The notes beneath the pieces were generated by a model. That model saw only the letters and a list, made by a program, of their open reading frames with translations. It searched no databases and was not told where the DNA came from. Positions 1-6,574 of a DNA stretch of 8,573 nt are shown piece by piece. The position numbers and the translations under genes were made by a program. Source of the DNA: Clostridiales bacterium (GTDB lineage: Bacteria > Bacillota > Clostridia > Lachnospirales > JAITVM01); contig JAITVM010000002.1 in the NCBI GenBank assembly GCA_031285815.1, positions 1 to 8,573 of the forward strand, in the 5' to 3' direction. Positions within the stretch are counted from its first letter, which is position 1, and each line of letters starts with the position of its first letter.

Positions 1-573
1 AGCTATTGCCAAAACAGCAAAGAACAAATAAGCCAGGCCTTTGGGCTTGGCTATTTTTATATTTAAAACAAATAGTGCCGTTATCAACAATATGGTAATT
101 ATGTGTATAGCGGGGTATAAAAACATGTGTACGGTTAAAACCCAAACGATAGGGAGTATGAGCGCTACATATGTAACAGGCAGGCCTTGATAATATTTAA
201 CAGGGCCTTCTGTTTTTTTCGCACCCATATTAAAAAAACCAAGCCGGGTTATAGCCGCCAATGCAAATAGGGTATAAATAATTACATGGTACCATTTTGT
301 AAAGCCCTGGCTAAAAAATATTGCAATAGGCAGGGCTACAAAATTAACCATATCTGCAAGGGTATCTGCTTCTACCCCAAAAAGCTTTTCTTCCATGCCC
401 CTTTTGCACATCCTGGCAAACATCCCGTCAAATAGGTCACAGGCCCCGGCGGCAATTAAACAAACGTACGAATATTTTATATTGCCGCCAATAGCAAAAT
501 TTATTCCGGCTATAGAGGCGGCAACACCCAAATAAGTAATTAATAAAGATATATTATATTTGCCTATAAACAT
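1..573 (-). CDS. pssA: CDP-alcohol phosphatidyltransferase, PssA-like (3' end outside window)
   Basis: Partial gene: 191 codons are open from the ATG at 573 to the window edge with no stop. It is an integral membrane enzyme that transfers an alcohol, probably L-serine, onto a CDP-activated lipid with release of CMP. The CDP-alcohol phosphotransferase signature is complete: D46, D49, G50, A53, R54, then G66, D70 and D74. The 11-residue stretch between R54 and G66 is longer than the 8 usual in B. subtilis PssA, a spacing I associate with clostridial homologues. A later YYQGLPVT stretch (about 127-134) fits the phosphatidylserine-synthase branch rather than the PgsA branch. Hydrophobic segments lie near 9-28, 33-48, 76-88, 97-112, 131-151 and 153-170. 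An AAAGGGG ribosome site precedes the ATG. The gene starts 17 nt after the stop of the phosphotransferase gene, so the two are probably co-transcribed. Family assignment is firm; serine as the acceptor is inferred from motif style. Confidence 0.85.
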   Translation of the reverse strand, partial: MFIGKYNISLLITYLGVAASIAGINFAIGGNIKYSYVCLIAAGACDLFDGMFARMCKRGMEEKLFGVEADTLADMVNFVALPIAIFFSQGFTKWYHVIIYTLFALAAITRLGFFNMGAKKTEGPVKYYQGLPVTYVALILPIVWVLTVHMFLYPAIHIITILLITALFVLNIKIAKPKGLAYLFFAVLAIA

Positions 574-590
574 ATAAACTTTCCCCTTTG

Positions 591-3092
591 CTAACTGCCG
601 CTGATAACGGAAATGCCGCCGGTGGTACCATTAATTTCTATAATGCTGCCGGTTTTAATAATTTTTGTGGCGTTATTTACGCCAACAATACATGGTATGC
701 CATATTCCCTTGAAACGATTGCCGCGTGGCATAAAATGCCGCCACTTTCTGTTACAATGCCTTTTAATATAGAAAATTTACCGGTCCACCCCGTGTCAGT
801 AAATTTAGTTACTAAAATATCACCGGGCATTAGGTTATCAATTTCTTCCAGTGATTCTATAACCTTAGCACGGCCTTTAACAACCCCATTGTTGCAGCCG
901 ATGCCGGCTAGCTGGCCGCTGCGTTTTTCGCCGGTAGCCTCTTTGGCGAATATAGAGCCTATTTCATTTTCGCTATTAAAATTCCTGAAAGAATTATAAT
1001 AGCATTTGTTGCGCCGGGCTAGGTAGCGGATTTGTGGCTTATCTATAATTTTGTCAATATAGGCCCATAAATCCGCTACTTTTAAATGCCATATATCGTC
1101 TACTTCATCTAAAATATTTTCTTCAACATAAAACTCTGCCAGTTTTATTGTATACAGGCGTATTAAGAAATAAAACCGAGTAGAAATGTCGCGGAACTCT
1201 TCGCGCCACCAGAGCATGCCCCTCATTTTTTCAATGGTTTTTAATATTTTATTATATTGCCCCGCTGTTGTTTTGCGTTTAATTTGCTCCAGCTCCGCTT
1301 TATAGGCTTTTGTTTGTTTTTCATTTGTGTTAATGCTGCGGCCGGTTTGGCGGAGCAAAACAATTTCCTTAAATTTTTTTATAACGCCTATAGTATCTTC
1401 ATAATAGCATGGGTAGGACACATCCAGCTCTTTATCAGAATGGTATGCGTATTTATTAATAAATGATTTTACTTCATTAAAATAGTTTCCGGCCTGGCCG
1501 TCATTATAGTCGTCTTTTATTTCTATTACGCCATGGTTTGACCAATAATCAAAAGCTTCCTTGTCGTTAAAGATTTTGCCGCCAATTTCCCACATATCAT
1601 TAAACGGCAGCAAATGCGAAATATTTTCAAGCCCGCCTAATAAGTTTAAATACCCGCTAGGGCTAACATGTTTTAATAGGCTGCTTTTAATAATAGACTG
1701 GTGCACGGTATTAATAAAAATCTGCCTAAAATAAGTGCTTTCGCTATATAAGTAGCTTTTCTTTGTTAACTTATACCAAATAGCCTCCATCTCAGCCAAG
1801 CTATATTCTTTTTGGTAACTAATTAGGTATTGGTTATATTTCTCTAACAGGCTTGTTTTATAAGCCTCAGCATTTTGGCCCCATTCAGCTAAAATTTTTT
1901 TCTGGGCAAGGGCAATGCGGGCTATGCCAAATAATGATTTTGGGGTGAAGCCGGTGGTTTCGCCGTCCCCTTCGTAAGTTATTTTTATGCCTAAGTCGTT
2001 ATCAAATCCCCGCTCTTTATAACCCGGGACTTTTGCCATTGCTTTTTTGACAGCGCTTAGGTTCCAATAAGGGCGCCCAAAAAACATCCTGCCCAGTTTG
2101 GGGATTTCGGGTTCTTTGAGCAGCTTTGACTCTACGAGGAAATTTTTTAGCGACGACTCCCAAATATATTCGTATAAGCCCCACATAAAAGGGTGGCATA
2201 CGGTAGCAGAGACGCCGCCGTCTTTAAAATCGGCAGTAGTCCATTGGCCGCCGGTCATAGAATACATTATTTTTGTAATGGCCCTTGACTGTAATATATA
2301 TAAATTTCCGCCGGAGAAGGCGAATTCAATATCGCAGGGGAACCCAAAATGGCCTTGGATTTTTAAAGCGCTGGATATCAAGCTTTTTAATTCGCTTTTT
2401 GGCAACAAATTGCTTCCAATAAGCTTCGTTTTTTTAAACCAGTTATATGTATGCCTTTCCGGCACAACTTTCCCGCTAACAATATTTTCGCCAAGGCCCT
2501 CAGATATTTCGATGATAATCTCTTTGTCGTTGCCGGTAATTGGGTTGACAGTAAAAATTATGCCGCTTTTTTCAGAATCTATCATTTCTTGGACAATGAC
2601 TGCCATCTCAATACTATCAAGGCTTATTTTATTATTTATAAAATAAGATGTTATATTTTCTGAATACATAGATTTATAGCAATTTATTATGGCTTTTGAA
2701 ATTTCATTTAACCCAAGGGCATTTAAAGTTGTTGAATATTGGCCTGCAAAAGATAAATTGCCCAAGTCTTCTTTAATGCCGCTGCTGCGGACTGCATATT
2801 TAACACCGGGCTTAAGGTTATTTTCAATTTGGTTTAGTAGCCCTTCCGGTATAATTAAGCCCTCAACCAGCTGGCTTAACTTCCGGCTAAGGGCTTTGGT
2901 ATCTTGTGTGCTTTTTAAAATATCCCGGTACGCTTCTTCTTTGCCATTAAAAGCTATTATATTAAAAAATTCGTGCTTATCTAAAATAAAACCGCCGGGC
3001 ACATTAAAGCCTTGTTTTTTTAAAACCATAAGAGACTTAGCTTTGTTTCCAACCCCACCAGATATATTGCCACTAGATATATCAATTACCAT
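591..3092 (-). CDS. PPDK/PEP-synthase-like ATP-dependent swivel phosphotransferase without a PEP-binding domain
   Basis: 833 aa, cytoplasmic. Residues 1-275 form the PPDK-type ATP-grasp domain: a K17-containing N-terminal loop, AVRSS with R102, an SFAGQ stretch (114-118), VNPITG (182-187), D254 and E256, and ILQSR ending at R270. Residues about 280-720 are a largely helical middle region of unknown specificity that opens with a DGGVSATVCHPF stretch (291-302). Residues about 728-830 are the swivelling mobile domain with GGILCHA, where H789 is the expected phospho-carrier. The protein ends directly after this domain, so it lacks the PEP/pyruvate TIM barrel of PpsA and PpdK. This layout matches rifampin phosphotransferase (about 860 aa) and related orphans, which pass the beta-phosphate of ATP through the histidine to a small-molecule hydroxyl. 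AGAAGGG lies 9 nt before the ATG. The gene sits 27 nt after the CarS-like gene and 17 nt before pssA, so a lipid-related substrate is plausible but unproven. Confidence 0.85.
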   Translation of the reverse strand: MVIDISSGNISGGVGNKAKSLMVLKKQGFNVPGGFILDKHEFFNIIAFNGKEEAYRDILKSTQDTKALSRKLSQLVEGLIIPEGLLNQIENNLKPGVKYAVRSSGIKEDLGNLSFAGQYSTTLNALGLNEISKAIINCYKSMYSENITSYFINNKISLDSIEMAVIVQEMIDSEKSGIIFTVNPITGNDKEIIIEISEGLGENIVSGKVVPERHTYNWFKKTKLIGSNLLPKSELKSLISSALKIQGHFGFPCDIEFAFSGGNLYILQSRAITKIMYSMTGGQWTTADFKDGGVSATVCHPFMWGLYEYIWESSLKNFLVESKLLKEPEIPKLGRMFFGRPYWNLSAVKKAMAKVPGYKERGFDNDLGIKITYEGDGETTGFTPKSLFGIARIALAQKKILAEWGQNAEAYKTSLLEKYNQYLISYQKEYSLAEMEAIWYKLTKKSYLYSESTYFRQIFINTVHQSIIKSSLLKHVSPSGYLNLLGGLENISHLLPFNDMWEIGGKIFNDKEAFDYWSNHGVIEIKDDYNDGQAGNYFNEVKSFINKYAYHSDKELDVSYPCYYEDTIGVIKKFKEIVLLRQTGRSINTNEKQTKAYKAELEQIKRKTTAGQYNKILKTIEKMRGMLWWREEFRDISTRFYFLIRLYTIKLAEFYVEENILDEVDDIWHLKVADLWAYIDKIIDKPQIRYLARRNKCYYNSFRNFNSENEIGSIFAKEATGEKRSGQLAGIGCNNGVVKGRAKVIESLEEIDNLMPGDILVTKFTDTGWTGKFSILKGIVTESGGILCHAAIVSREYGIPCIVGVNNATKIIKTGSIIEINGTTGGISVISGS

Positions 3093-3119
3093 AATAACCA
3101 GCCCTTCTGTATTTTATTT

Positions 3120-3707
3120 TTAAAACATATTTTTCCTAAGTTTTAAAAAGTATAATAAAGTATTTATCACCAAATGTGTACATGCGCCTAACAAAACATA
3201 GGCGGTATAAAAAATAAAACTCATTTCATAAAATAAACAAATCACTAAAACGCACCCGAAAAGTGAATCGGCTTGGTCCATAAAGACAAAAAAAACTGAC
3301 TTTAAACCTTTAGCAGGTTTTCCCGGCGAAATACCCAGGCGCCGCTTCATAAAACTATTAGGCAACTCGGATATACCATAGGCCAAGCCCAGTAGGAAGC
3401 CAGTTAATGTATTATATAAAATTGTATTTTTGTATGATGCATAAAAATAATTATGTTCTAATAAATAGCCGGTACGGCAGATAAAACCCCAAAGTACGGA
3501 ACAAATAATTGCTAAAATTATAATCCCCAAAAAACCTTTCCAGGTTTTATTATCCCCAAATAAACGAGCCTTGTCCTTTAGGGTTAAGTAATTGTCGATA
3601 GGCTTGTTTATTGGCCCGGCAAAGCTGGATTTGCACCAGGCCATATTTAATATACCCGCGAAGATTATGGGGGCTAAAGTAATATACATTTCTAAAATAA
3701 TTGTCAT
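3120..3707 (-). CDS. CDP-archaeol synthase (CarS/DUF46)-like membrane CTP transferase
   Basis: 195 aa, the first gene of the leftward operon. CarS enzymes condense CTP with a phosphorylated glycerolipid (unsaturated archaetidic acid in archaea, presumably phosphatidate or a related lipid in bacteria) to give a CDP-lipid. The visible family motifs are NKPID (34-38), D45 followed by LFGDNKTWKGF (49-59), ELPNSFMKRRLGISPGK (114-130) and FMDQADSLFG (142-151), with D144, Q145 and D147 at the expected metal/CTP-binding site. Hydrophobic segments lie near 5-22, 58-77, 97-113, 149-165 and 166-187. The length fits the family. A GAGGAG ribosome site precedes the ATG by about 9 nt. Its product would be the substrate class of the PssA-like enzyme encoded two genes downstream. 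Bacterial members are often annotated only as hypothetical or as CdsA-like. I rate the family assignment high and the exact lipid unknown. Confidence 0.8.
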   Translation of the reverse strand: MTIILEMYITLAPIIFAGILNMAWCKSSFAGPINKPIDNYLTLKDKARLFGDNKTWKGFLGIIILAIICSVLWGFICRTGYLLEHNYFYASYKNTILYNTLTGFLLGLAYGISELPNSFMKRRLGISPGKPAKGLKSVFFVFMDQADSLFGCVLVICLFYEMSFIFYTAYVLLGACTHLVINTLLYFLKLRKNMF

Positions 3708-4100
3708 ATATTGTTACTCCTCTTTAGTCTATCGGCAGATGGCAATAATAAGATGACTTTTTAATAATTATTCGACAATATCGCTAAAAACCCTTTTTTA
3801 AAAAATTATTGTGGATTAAATAATTTCGTTTTTAGAGTTTAAATATACTAAAATAAAATATAATAAGTATATATAGCCAACAAAACTAATAAATTATTTG
3901 TTGATTATAACAAATCCAGCTTGGATTGGTGTTTTTATAGCCATGCCAAATAGGTTTGCCCCAGTAAAAAATATTGTTTGCCCCATCAATTAATTTTCTG
4001 CCTGGATATTATAGGCTATTATAAAAATAACCTGTAAAATTTTATATATGTAGTGTATAATGGGAATATAATTTTTATTTAATTCACAGGAGGATAAAGT
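3708..4100. other. Divergent non-coding control region
   Basis: This 393-bp, very AT-rich stretch lies between the start codons of the leftward lipid operon and the rightward partner-switch operon. I see no convincing reading frame in it. It holds a good -10 element for the rightward operon, two adjacent inverted repeats (3896-3915 and 3913-3927), a 10-bp direct repeat with a 22-bp period (3954 and 3976), and an A/T block TTTTTTAAAAAA near 3795-3806. For the leftward operon no -35/-10 pair stands out, although several TATA-like hexamers occur around 3850-3880 on the minus strand. No riboswitch or tRNA-like fold was recognised. Confidence 0.6.
4033..4061 (+). promoter_or_regulatory. Putative sigma-A promoter of the partner-switch operon
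   Basis: A perfect TATAAT at 4056-4061 is preceded after 17 bp by TGTAAA (4033-4038), a weak 3-of-6 match to TTGACA. The predicted transcript start near 4068 gives a leader of about 33 nt that contains the AGGAGG ribosome site at 4088-4093. The -10 is convincing; the poor -35 suggests that an activator may be needed, or simply a weak promoter. Confidence 0.5.
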
Positions 4101-4421
4101 ATGGAGTTTTCTATTGAATCGAATTATGATGTTTCAAAAAATGGATGGGAAGTTATAATGGCCGGCGAAATCGATATTTTTAATTCTGAACAGTTAAAGT
4201 CTTCCCTCCTTAAACTGATTAATGAGAAAGGGAAAAATTTGTACCTGGATTGTGCTAAATTAACCTTTATTGACTCAACAGCACTGGGGGCGTTAGTCGG
4301 TGTGTTGAAAAATGTAAAACAAGGTGGCGGCGATATTTATATTAATAGCCTAAAGCCGAATTTAACGAAACTATTTAAAATTACTAATCTTGATAAAGTA
4401 TTTATTATAGAGGTGAATTAA
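4101..4421 (+). CDS. STAS-domain anti-sigma-factor antagonist (SpoIIAA/RsbV family)
   Basis: 106 aa, a single cytosolic STAS domain. Family members bind an RsbW/SpoIIAB-type kinase when unphosphorylated and release its partner; the kinase inactivates them by phosphorylating a serine, and a PP2C phosphatase reverses this. The conserved loop FIDSTALGALVG (57-68) is present, with S59 as the expected phosphorylated residue (equivalent to the serine of the DSSGLG loop in SpoIIAA). The AGEIDIFNS stretch (21-29) and the LTKLFKITNL stretch (88-97) are also typical. Translation starts at ATG behind a full AGGAGG 7 nt upstream. It is the first gene of a four-gene operon with 1-2 nt gaps and is very likely the substrate of both the kinase encoded at 4848-5258 and the phosphatase encoded at 5261-6427. 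Confidence 0.9.
   Translation: MEFSIESNYDVSKNGWEVIMAGEIDIFNSEQLKSSLLKLINEKGKNLYLDCAKLTFIDSTALGALVGVLKNVKQGGGDIYINSLKPNLTKLFKITNLDKVFIIEVN
4410..4417 (+). promoter_or_regulatory. Ribosome site that fixes a TTG start
   Basis: AGAGGTGA lies within the last codons of the STAS gene and ends 5 nt before the TTG at 4423. No ATG or GTG in that frame lies nearby, so this site supports TTG initiation. The one-base gap between the TAA at 4419-4421 and the TTG suggests translational coupling. Confidence 0.7.
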
Positions 4422-4422
4422 A

Positions 4423-4845
4423 TTGCAAATAGACAATAACCACGATAACATCGAGCTAACTTTGCCGATAAATGCAGCGTATGTCTCAGCAGTCCGGCTT
4501 ACCGCCTCAAGTATCGCCTATAGGATGGGTTTTGAGATTGATTGTATCGAAGATATAAAATCCGCAGTATCTGAAGCATGTACTTTTATTATAAAAAAGA
4601 TACCAAAACAGCATGCCATCGACAACTCATTCAAAATTATTTTTGATTTAAAAAATGATTCGATTGAGATCCTGATTAAATTAGTTAGGGCAGTCGAATT
4701 TGTTGATTTTGAAAATGAAATGAGCCTTTTGGTGTTAAAAGCCCTTGTAGATTCGCTTGATGTGGATATTTCAGGAAACAAATTAACCTCCCTTAAACTT
4801 ACAAAATTAAAAAAGGAGAATATTTTAGAAACGCTGGAGGGGTAA
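4423..4845 (+). CDS. Degenerate GHKL (RsbW-like) protein, probable pseudokinase
   Basis: 140 aa, TTG start. The overall pattern is that of the anti-sigma-factor serine kinases: the N-box region DIKSAVSEACTFII (44-57) aligns with the canonical AVSEACTN helix, and MSLLVLKALVDSLDVDISGNKLTSLKLTK (from residue 100) aligns with the C-terminal GLxLI helix and final strands. The nucleotide-binding features are lost. The N-box asparagine is F55, there is no DxGxG (G1) box, and the G2 glycines are absent, with the region between shortened. ATP binding and kinase activity are therefore unlikely. It sits between the STAS gene (1 nt gap) and an intact GHKL kinase gene (2 nt gap). It may form a heterodimer with the latter or act as a STAS-binding partner or decoy; this is inference. 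Confidence 0.75.
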   Translation: MQIDNNHDNIELTLPINAAYVSAVRLTASSIAYRMGFEIDCIEDIKSAVSEACTFIIKKIPKQHAIDNSFKIIFDLKNDSIEILIKLVRAVEFVDFENEMSLLVLKALVDSLDVDISGNKLTSLKLTKLKKENILETLEG

Positions 4846-4847
4846 TT

Positions 4848-5258
4848 ATGAATAAATACAAAGCTAGTTTTCGCAGCGAATTAGAGAAAGTGAAGCTTAT
4901 CATTAATGATATCTCGCTTTTTTTGGCGAATACTATCCCCAATTTGTCCACAGAAAATCAAACCGAATTTAAATTAATATTTAGCGAATTATTATGTAAT
5001 GCAGTTATTCATGGAAACCAAAACGATAAAAATAAACTCGTGGATGTCTACATAGAAATAAACGGCGGTTACGTATATTCTATTGTATCAGACCAGGGGC
5101 CGGGTTTTGATTATATAAGCTGCCTTAATTCCTTAGAAAATGATTCGAGTTTATATAAAGAGACTGGCAGGGGCATACGGCTTGTTTGTTCCCTTTCAGA
5201 CACTATTTCTTTTAACCCTAAAGGCAATATTATTAAGTTTCAAAAAAAGGTGAACTAA
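4848..5258 (+). CDS. RsbW/SpoIIAB-like GHKL serine kinase (HATPase_c_2)
   Basis: 136 aa, cytosolic. Members of this family phosphorylate the STAS antagonist and sequester a partner, classically a sigma factor. The Bergerat fold motifs are intact: N-box ELLCNAVIHG (47-56) with E47 and N51, G1 box DQGPGF (82-87), and G2 box ETGRGIRLV (105-113). The length is normal for RsbW-type kinases. The ATG at 4848 follows GGAGGGG (4836-4842), which overlaps the end of the preceding gene, with a 2-nt gap after its stop. The gene for its expected substrate, the STAS protein, is two genes upstream and that for the opposing phosphatase is the next gene. No sigma factor gene adjoins it, so the sequestered partner is unknown. 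Confidence 0.9.
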   Translation: MNKYKASFRSELEKVKLIINDISLFLANTIPNLSTENQTEFKLIFSELLCNAVIHGNQNDKNKLVDVYIEINGGYVYSIVSDQGPGFDYISCLNSLENDSSLYKETGRGIRLVCSLSDTISFNPKGNIIKFQKKVN

Positions 5259-5260
5259 CT

Positions 5261-6427
5261 ATGGATAAAATACTTATAATGGATAGCTCCCCACAGACCT
5301 TAGACCTTTTAAGCAAACGGCTAAATTATTACGGATATGAAATCCTAACTTCTGATACAGGTGTCGCCGGGCTCAATACAGCTAAGTTTTTTATGCCGGA
5401 CTTAATTATTTTGGAGACTGAGCTTTCTGATATGAGTGGGTTTGAAGTTTGCCGCAAGATTAAGGAAAACGACGAAACCAAATATATTTTGGTACTTTTT
5501 ATGACTAGCCTAGAAACAAAAGAAACAAGCTCAATGGCAATTGAAGTCGGGGCAGATGACTTTGTAGAAAAAAATTCCGATTCTTTAGTATTAATTTCAA
5601 AAGTGAAGTCCCTTTTAAGGGTTAAGCACCTTGTCCGCCAGCTTTCTATTAATTATTATGAGCTAGAAGAGAAAAATAAAATTCTGCAGCATCAATTGAA
5701 AATGGGCAGGGATGTCCAAAGGTCGCTAATTAAAAATTTTAATTTTACAAAAAATGATGTAACATTTTATAGCATTTATCTTCCGGCTTTAGATATTGGC
5801 GGCGATTTTTATGACATTGTTGAAATACAAGAAAACATATTTGGCGTTATAGTCGGCGATGTTTCCGGCCATGGCATTTCAGCCGCCCTGTTGACATCAA
5901 TGATGAGCCTGATGTTTAAAAATTTGGCTACTAATTATTTTAACCCTGACCAGCTTTTGTTTAGTATGAATAACCAATTTTGTGAGGTTTTTAAAAATGG
6001 CGGCAATGAAATGTATTCCTGTGTTTTTTATGCGGTCATAGATACTAAAGGCTCAAAAATTTATTATTCAAACGCAGGGCAATCATTCCCAATTTATATA
6101 GACGGCCTGAACCTTAAAGCGAAGGATTTAGAGAGTGTGGGCATGCCTATCGGGTTAATGCCGGATTCGGAATATGAATATAAAGTATTGGATTATAATA
6201 AAGGCGATTTGATATTATTCTATACAGATGGTTTATCAGATAATTTTTATAAAGAACAGCCCGATGAGTTTTTAGTTAAACTTAAAGAACTGCTTTTAGA
6301 TTATTCAAAAACAGAATCTGTGGAAGAAATGGGCAAAACAATATTAAGCAATTTTTGTAATCTAAACGCAACCAGCACAGAAAAATTTAATTTGGATGAT
6401 GTTAGCATCGTAATGTTAAGGTTCTAA
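5261..6427 (+). CDS. Receiver-like domain fused to a PP2C/SpoIIE serine phosphatase (RsbU-type)
   Basis: 388 aa. Residues 1-120 form a CheY-like receiver fold, about 121-160 a probable coiled-coil linker, and about 165-388 a SpoIIE-type PP2C phosphatase. The metal-binding aspartates are present in GGDFYD (180-185; D182, D185), VGDVSGHG (198-205; D200), YTDG (321-324; D323) and LDDVS (378-382; D379/D380), so the phosphatase should be active, presumably on phospho-S59 of the STAS protein. The receiver is atypical. The phospho-acceptor position of the PDLIIL strand is E52 instead of Asp, and the second residue of the acidic pair is S9. D8, T82 and K104 are kept. Normal Asp phosphorylation is therefore not expected and no histidine kinase gene lies nearby. 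AAGGTGA ends 7 nt before the ATG, with a 2-nt gap from the previous stop. Last gene of the operon. Confidence 0.9.
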   Translation: MDKILIMDSSPQTLDLLSKRLNYYGYEILTSDTGVAGLNTAKFFMPDLIILETELSDMSGFEVCRKIKENDETKYILVLFMTSLETKETSSMAIEVGADDFVEKNSDSLVLISKVKSLLRVKHLVRQLSINYYELEEKNKILQHQLKMGRDVQRSLIKNFNFTKNDVTFYSIYLPALDIGGDFYDIVEIQENIFGVIVGDVSGHGISAALLTSMMSLMFKNLATNYFNPDQLLFSMNNQFCEVFKNGGNEMYSCVFYAVIDTKGSKIYYSNAGQSFPIYIDGLNLKAKDLESVGMPIGLMPDSEYEYKVLDYNKGDLILFYTDGLSDNFYKEQPDEFLVKLKELLLDYSKTESVEEMGKTILSNFCNLNATSTEKFNLDDVSIVMLRF

Positions 6428-6499
6428 CATTCTAAAAAATTTTCAATTATATAAACTAATCTAAAGAGAAAAACGCAATATATTTTAATTAGTTTCTTA

Positions 6500-6541
6500 T
6501 TAAGCCATAACCCTCCCCTGGGGCGGGGGGTTATGGCTTAA
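6500..6541. terminator. Bidirectional hairpin between convergent genes
   Basis: TTAAGCCATAACCC (6500-6513) pairs perfectly with GGGTTATGGCTTAA (6528-6541), a 14-bp stem that can be extended by about 3 pairs including one G-U, closing a GC-rich loop. It lies 72 nt after the phosphatase gene stop and 33 nt beyond the stop of the leftward ABM gene. Only modest T-richness follows on either strand, but the stem is strong and the convergent placement fits a shared terminator. Confidence 0.75.
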
Positions 6542-6574
6542 TTTATTTGCCCGCCACACCCTGATTCAGTATTT

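Noticed and set aside
613..999. A 128-codon plus-strand reading frame
   Set aside because: It is the complement of the conserved mobile-domain region of the phosphotransferase gene and is best explained as a shadow.
2098..2646. A 182-codon plus-strand reading frame
   Set aside because: It is antisense to the well-supported phosphotransferase gene, its translation has no recognisable motif, and there is no convincing ribosome site.
591..3092. Rifampin phosphotransferase (antibiotic resistance) as the name for the 833-aa enzyme
   Set aside because: The domain order matches, but all visible motifs are those of the shared ATP and phosphohistidine domains, the middle region is not recognisably the drug-binding type, and the lipid-gene context points elsewhere.
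591..3092. True PEP synthase or pyruvate phosphate dikinase
   Set aside because: The protein stops just after the mobile phosphohistidine domain and has no PEP/pyruvate-binding barrel.
3795..3806. TTTTTTAAAAAA as a terminator or operator
   Set aside because: It is a simple A/T run in an AT-rich region with no GC stem and no relation to a gene end.
4062..4067. Sigma-B-type -10 (GGGAAT) upstream of the STAS gene
   Set aside because: No GTTT-type -35 occurs at the required 12-14 bp distance, whereas a perfect TATAAT lies next to it.
4101..5258. The classical spoIIA sporulation operon
   Set aside because: There is no sigF gene, two GHKL genes instead of one, and a PP2C gene that is part of the operon, which differs from spoIIAA-spoIIAB-sigF.
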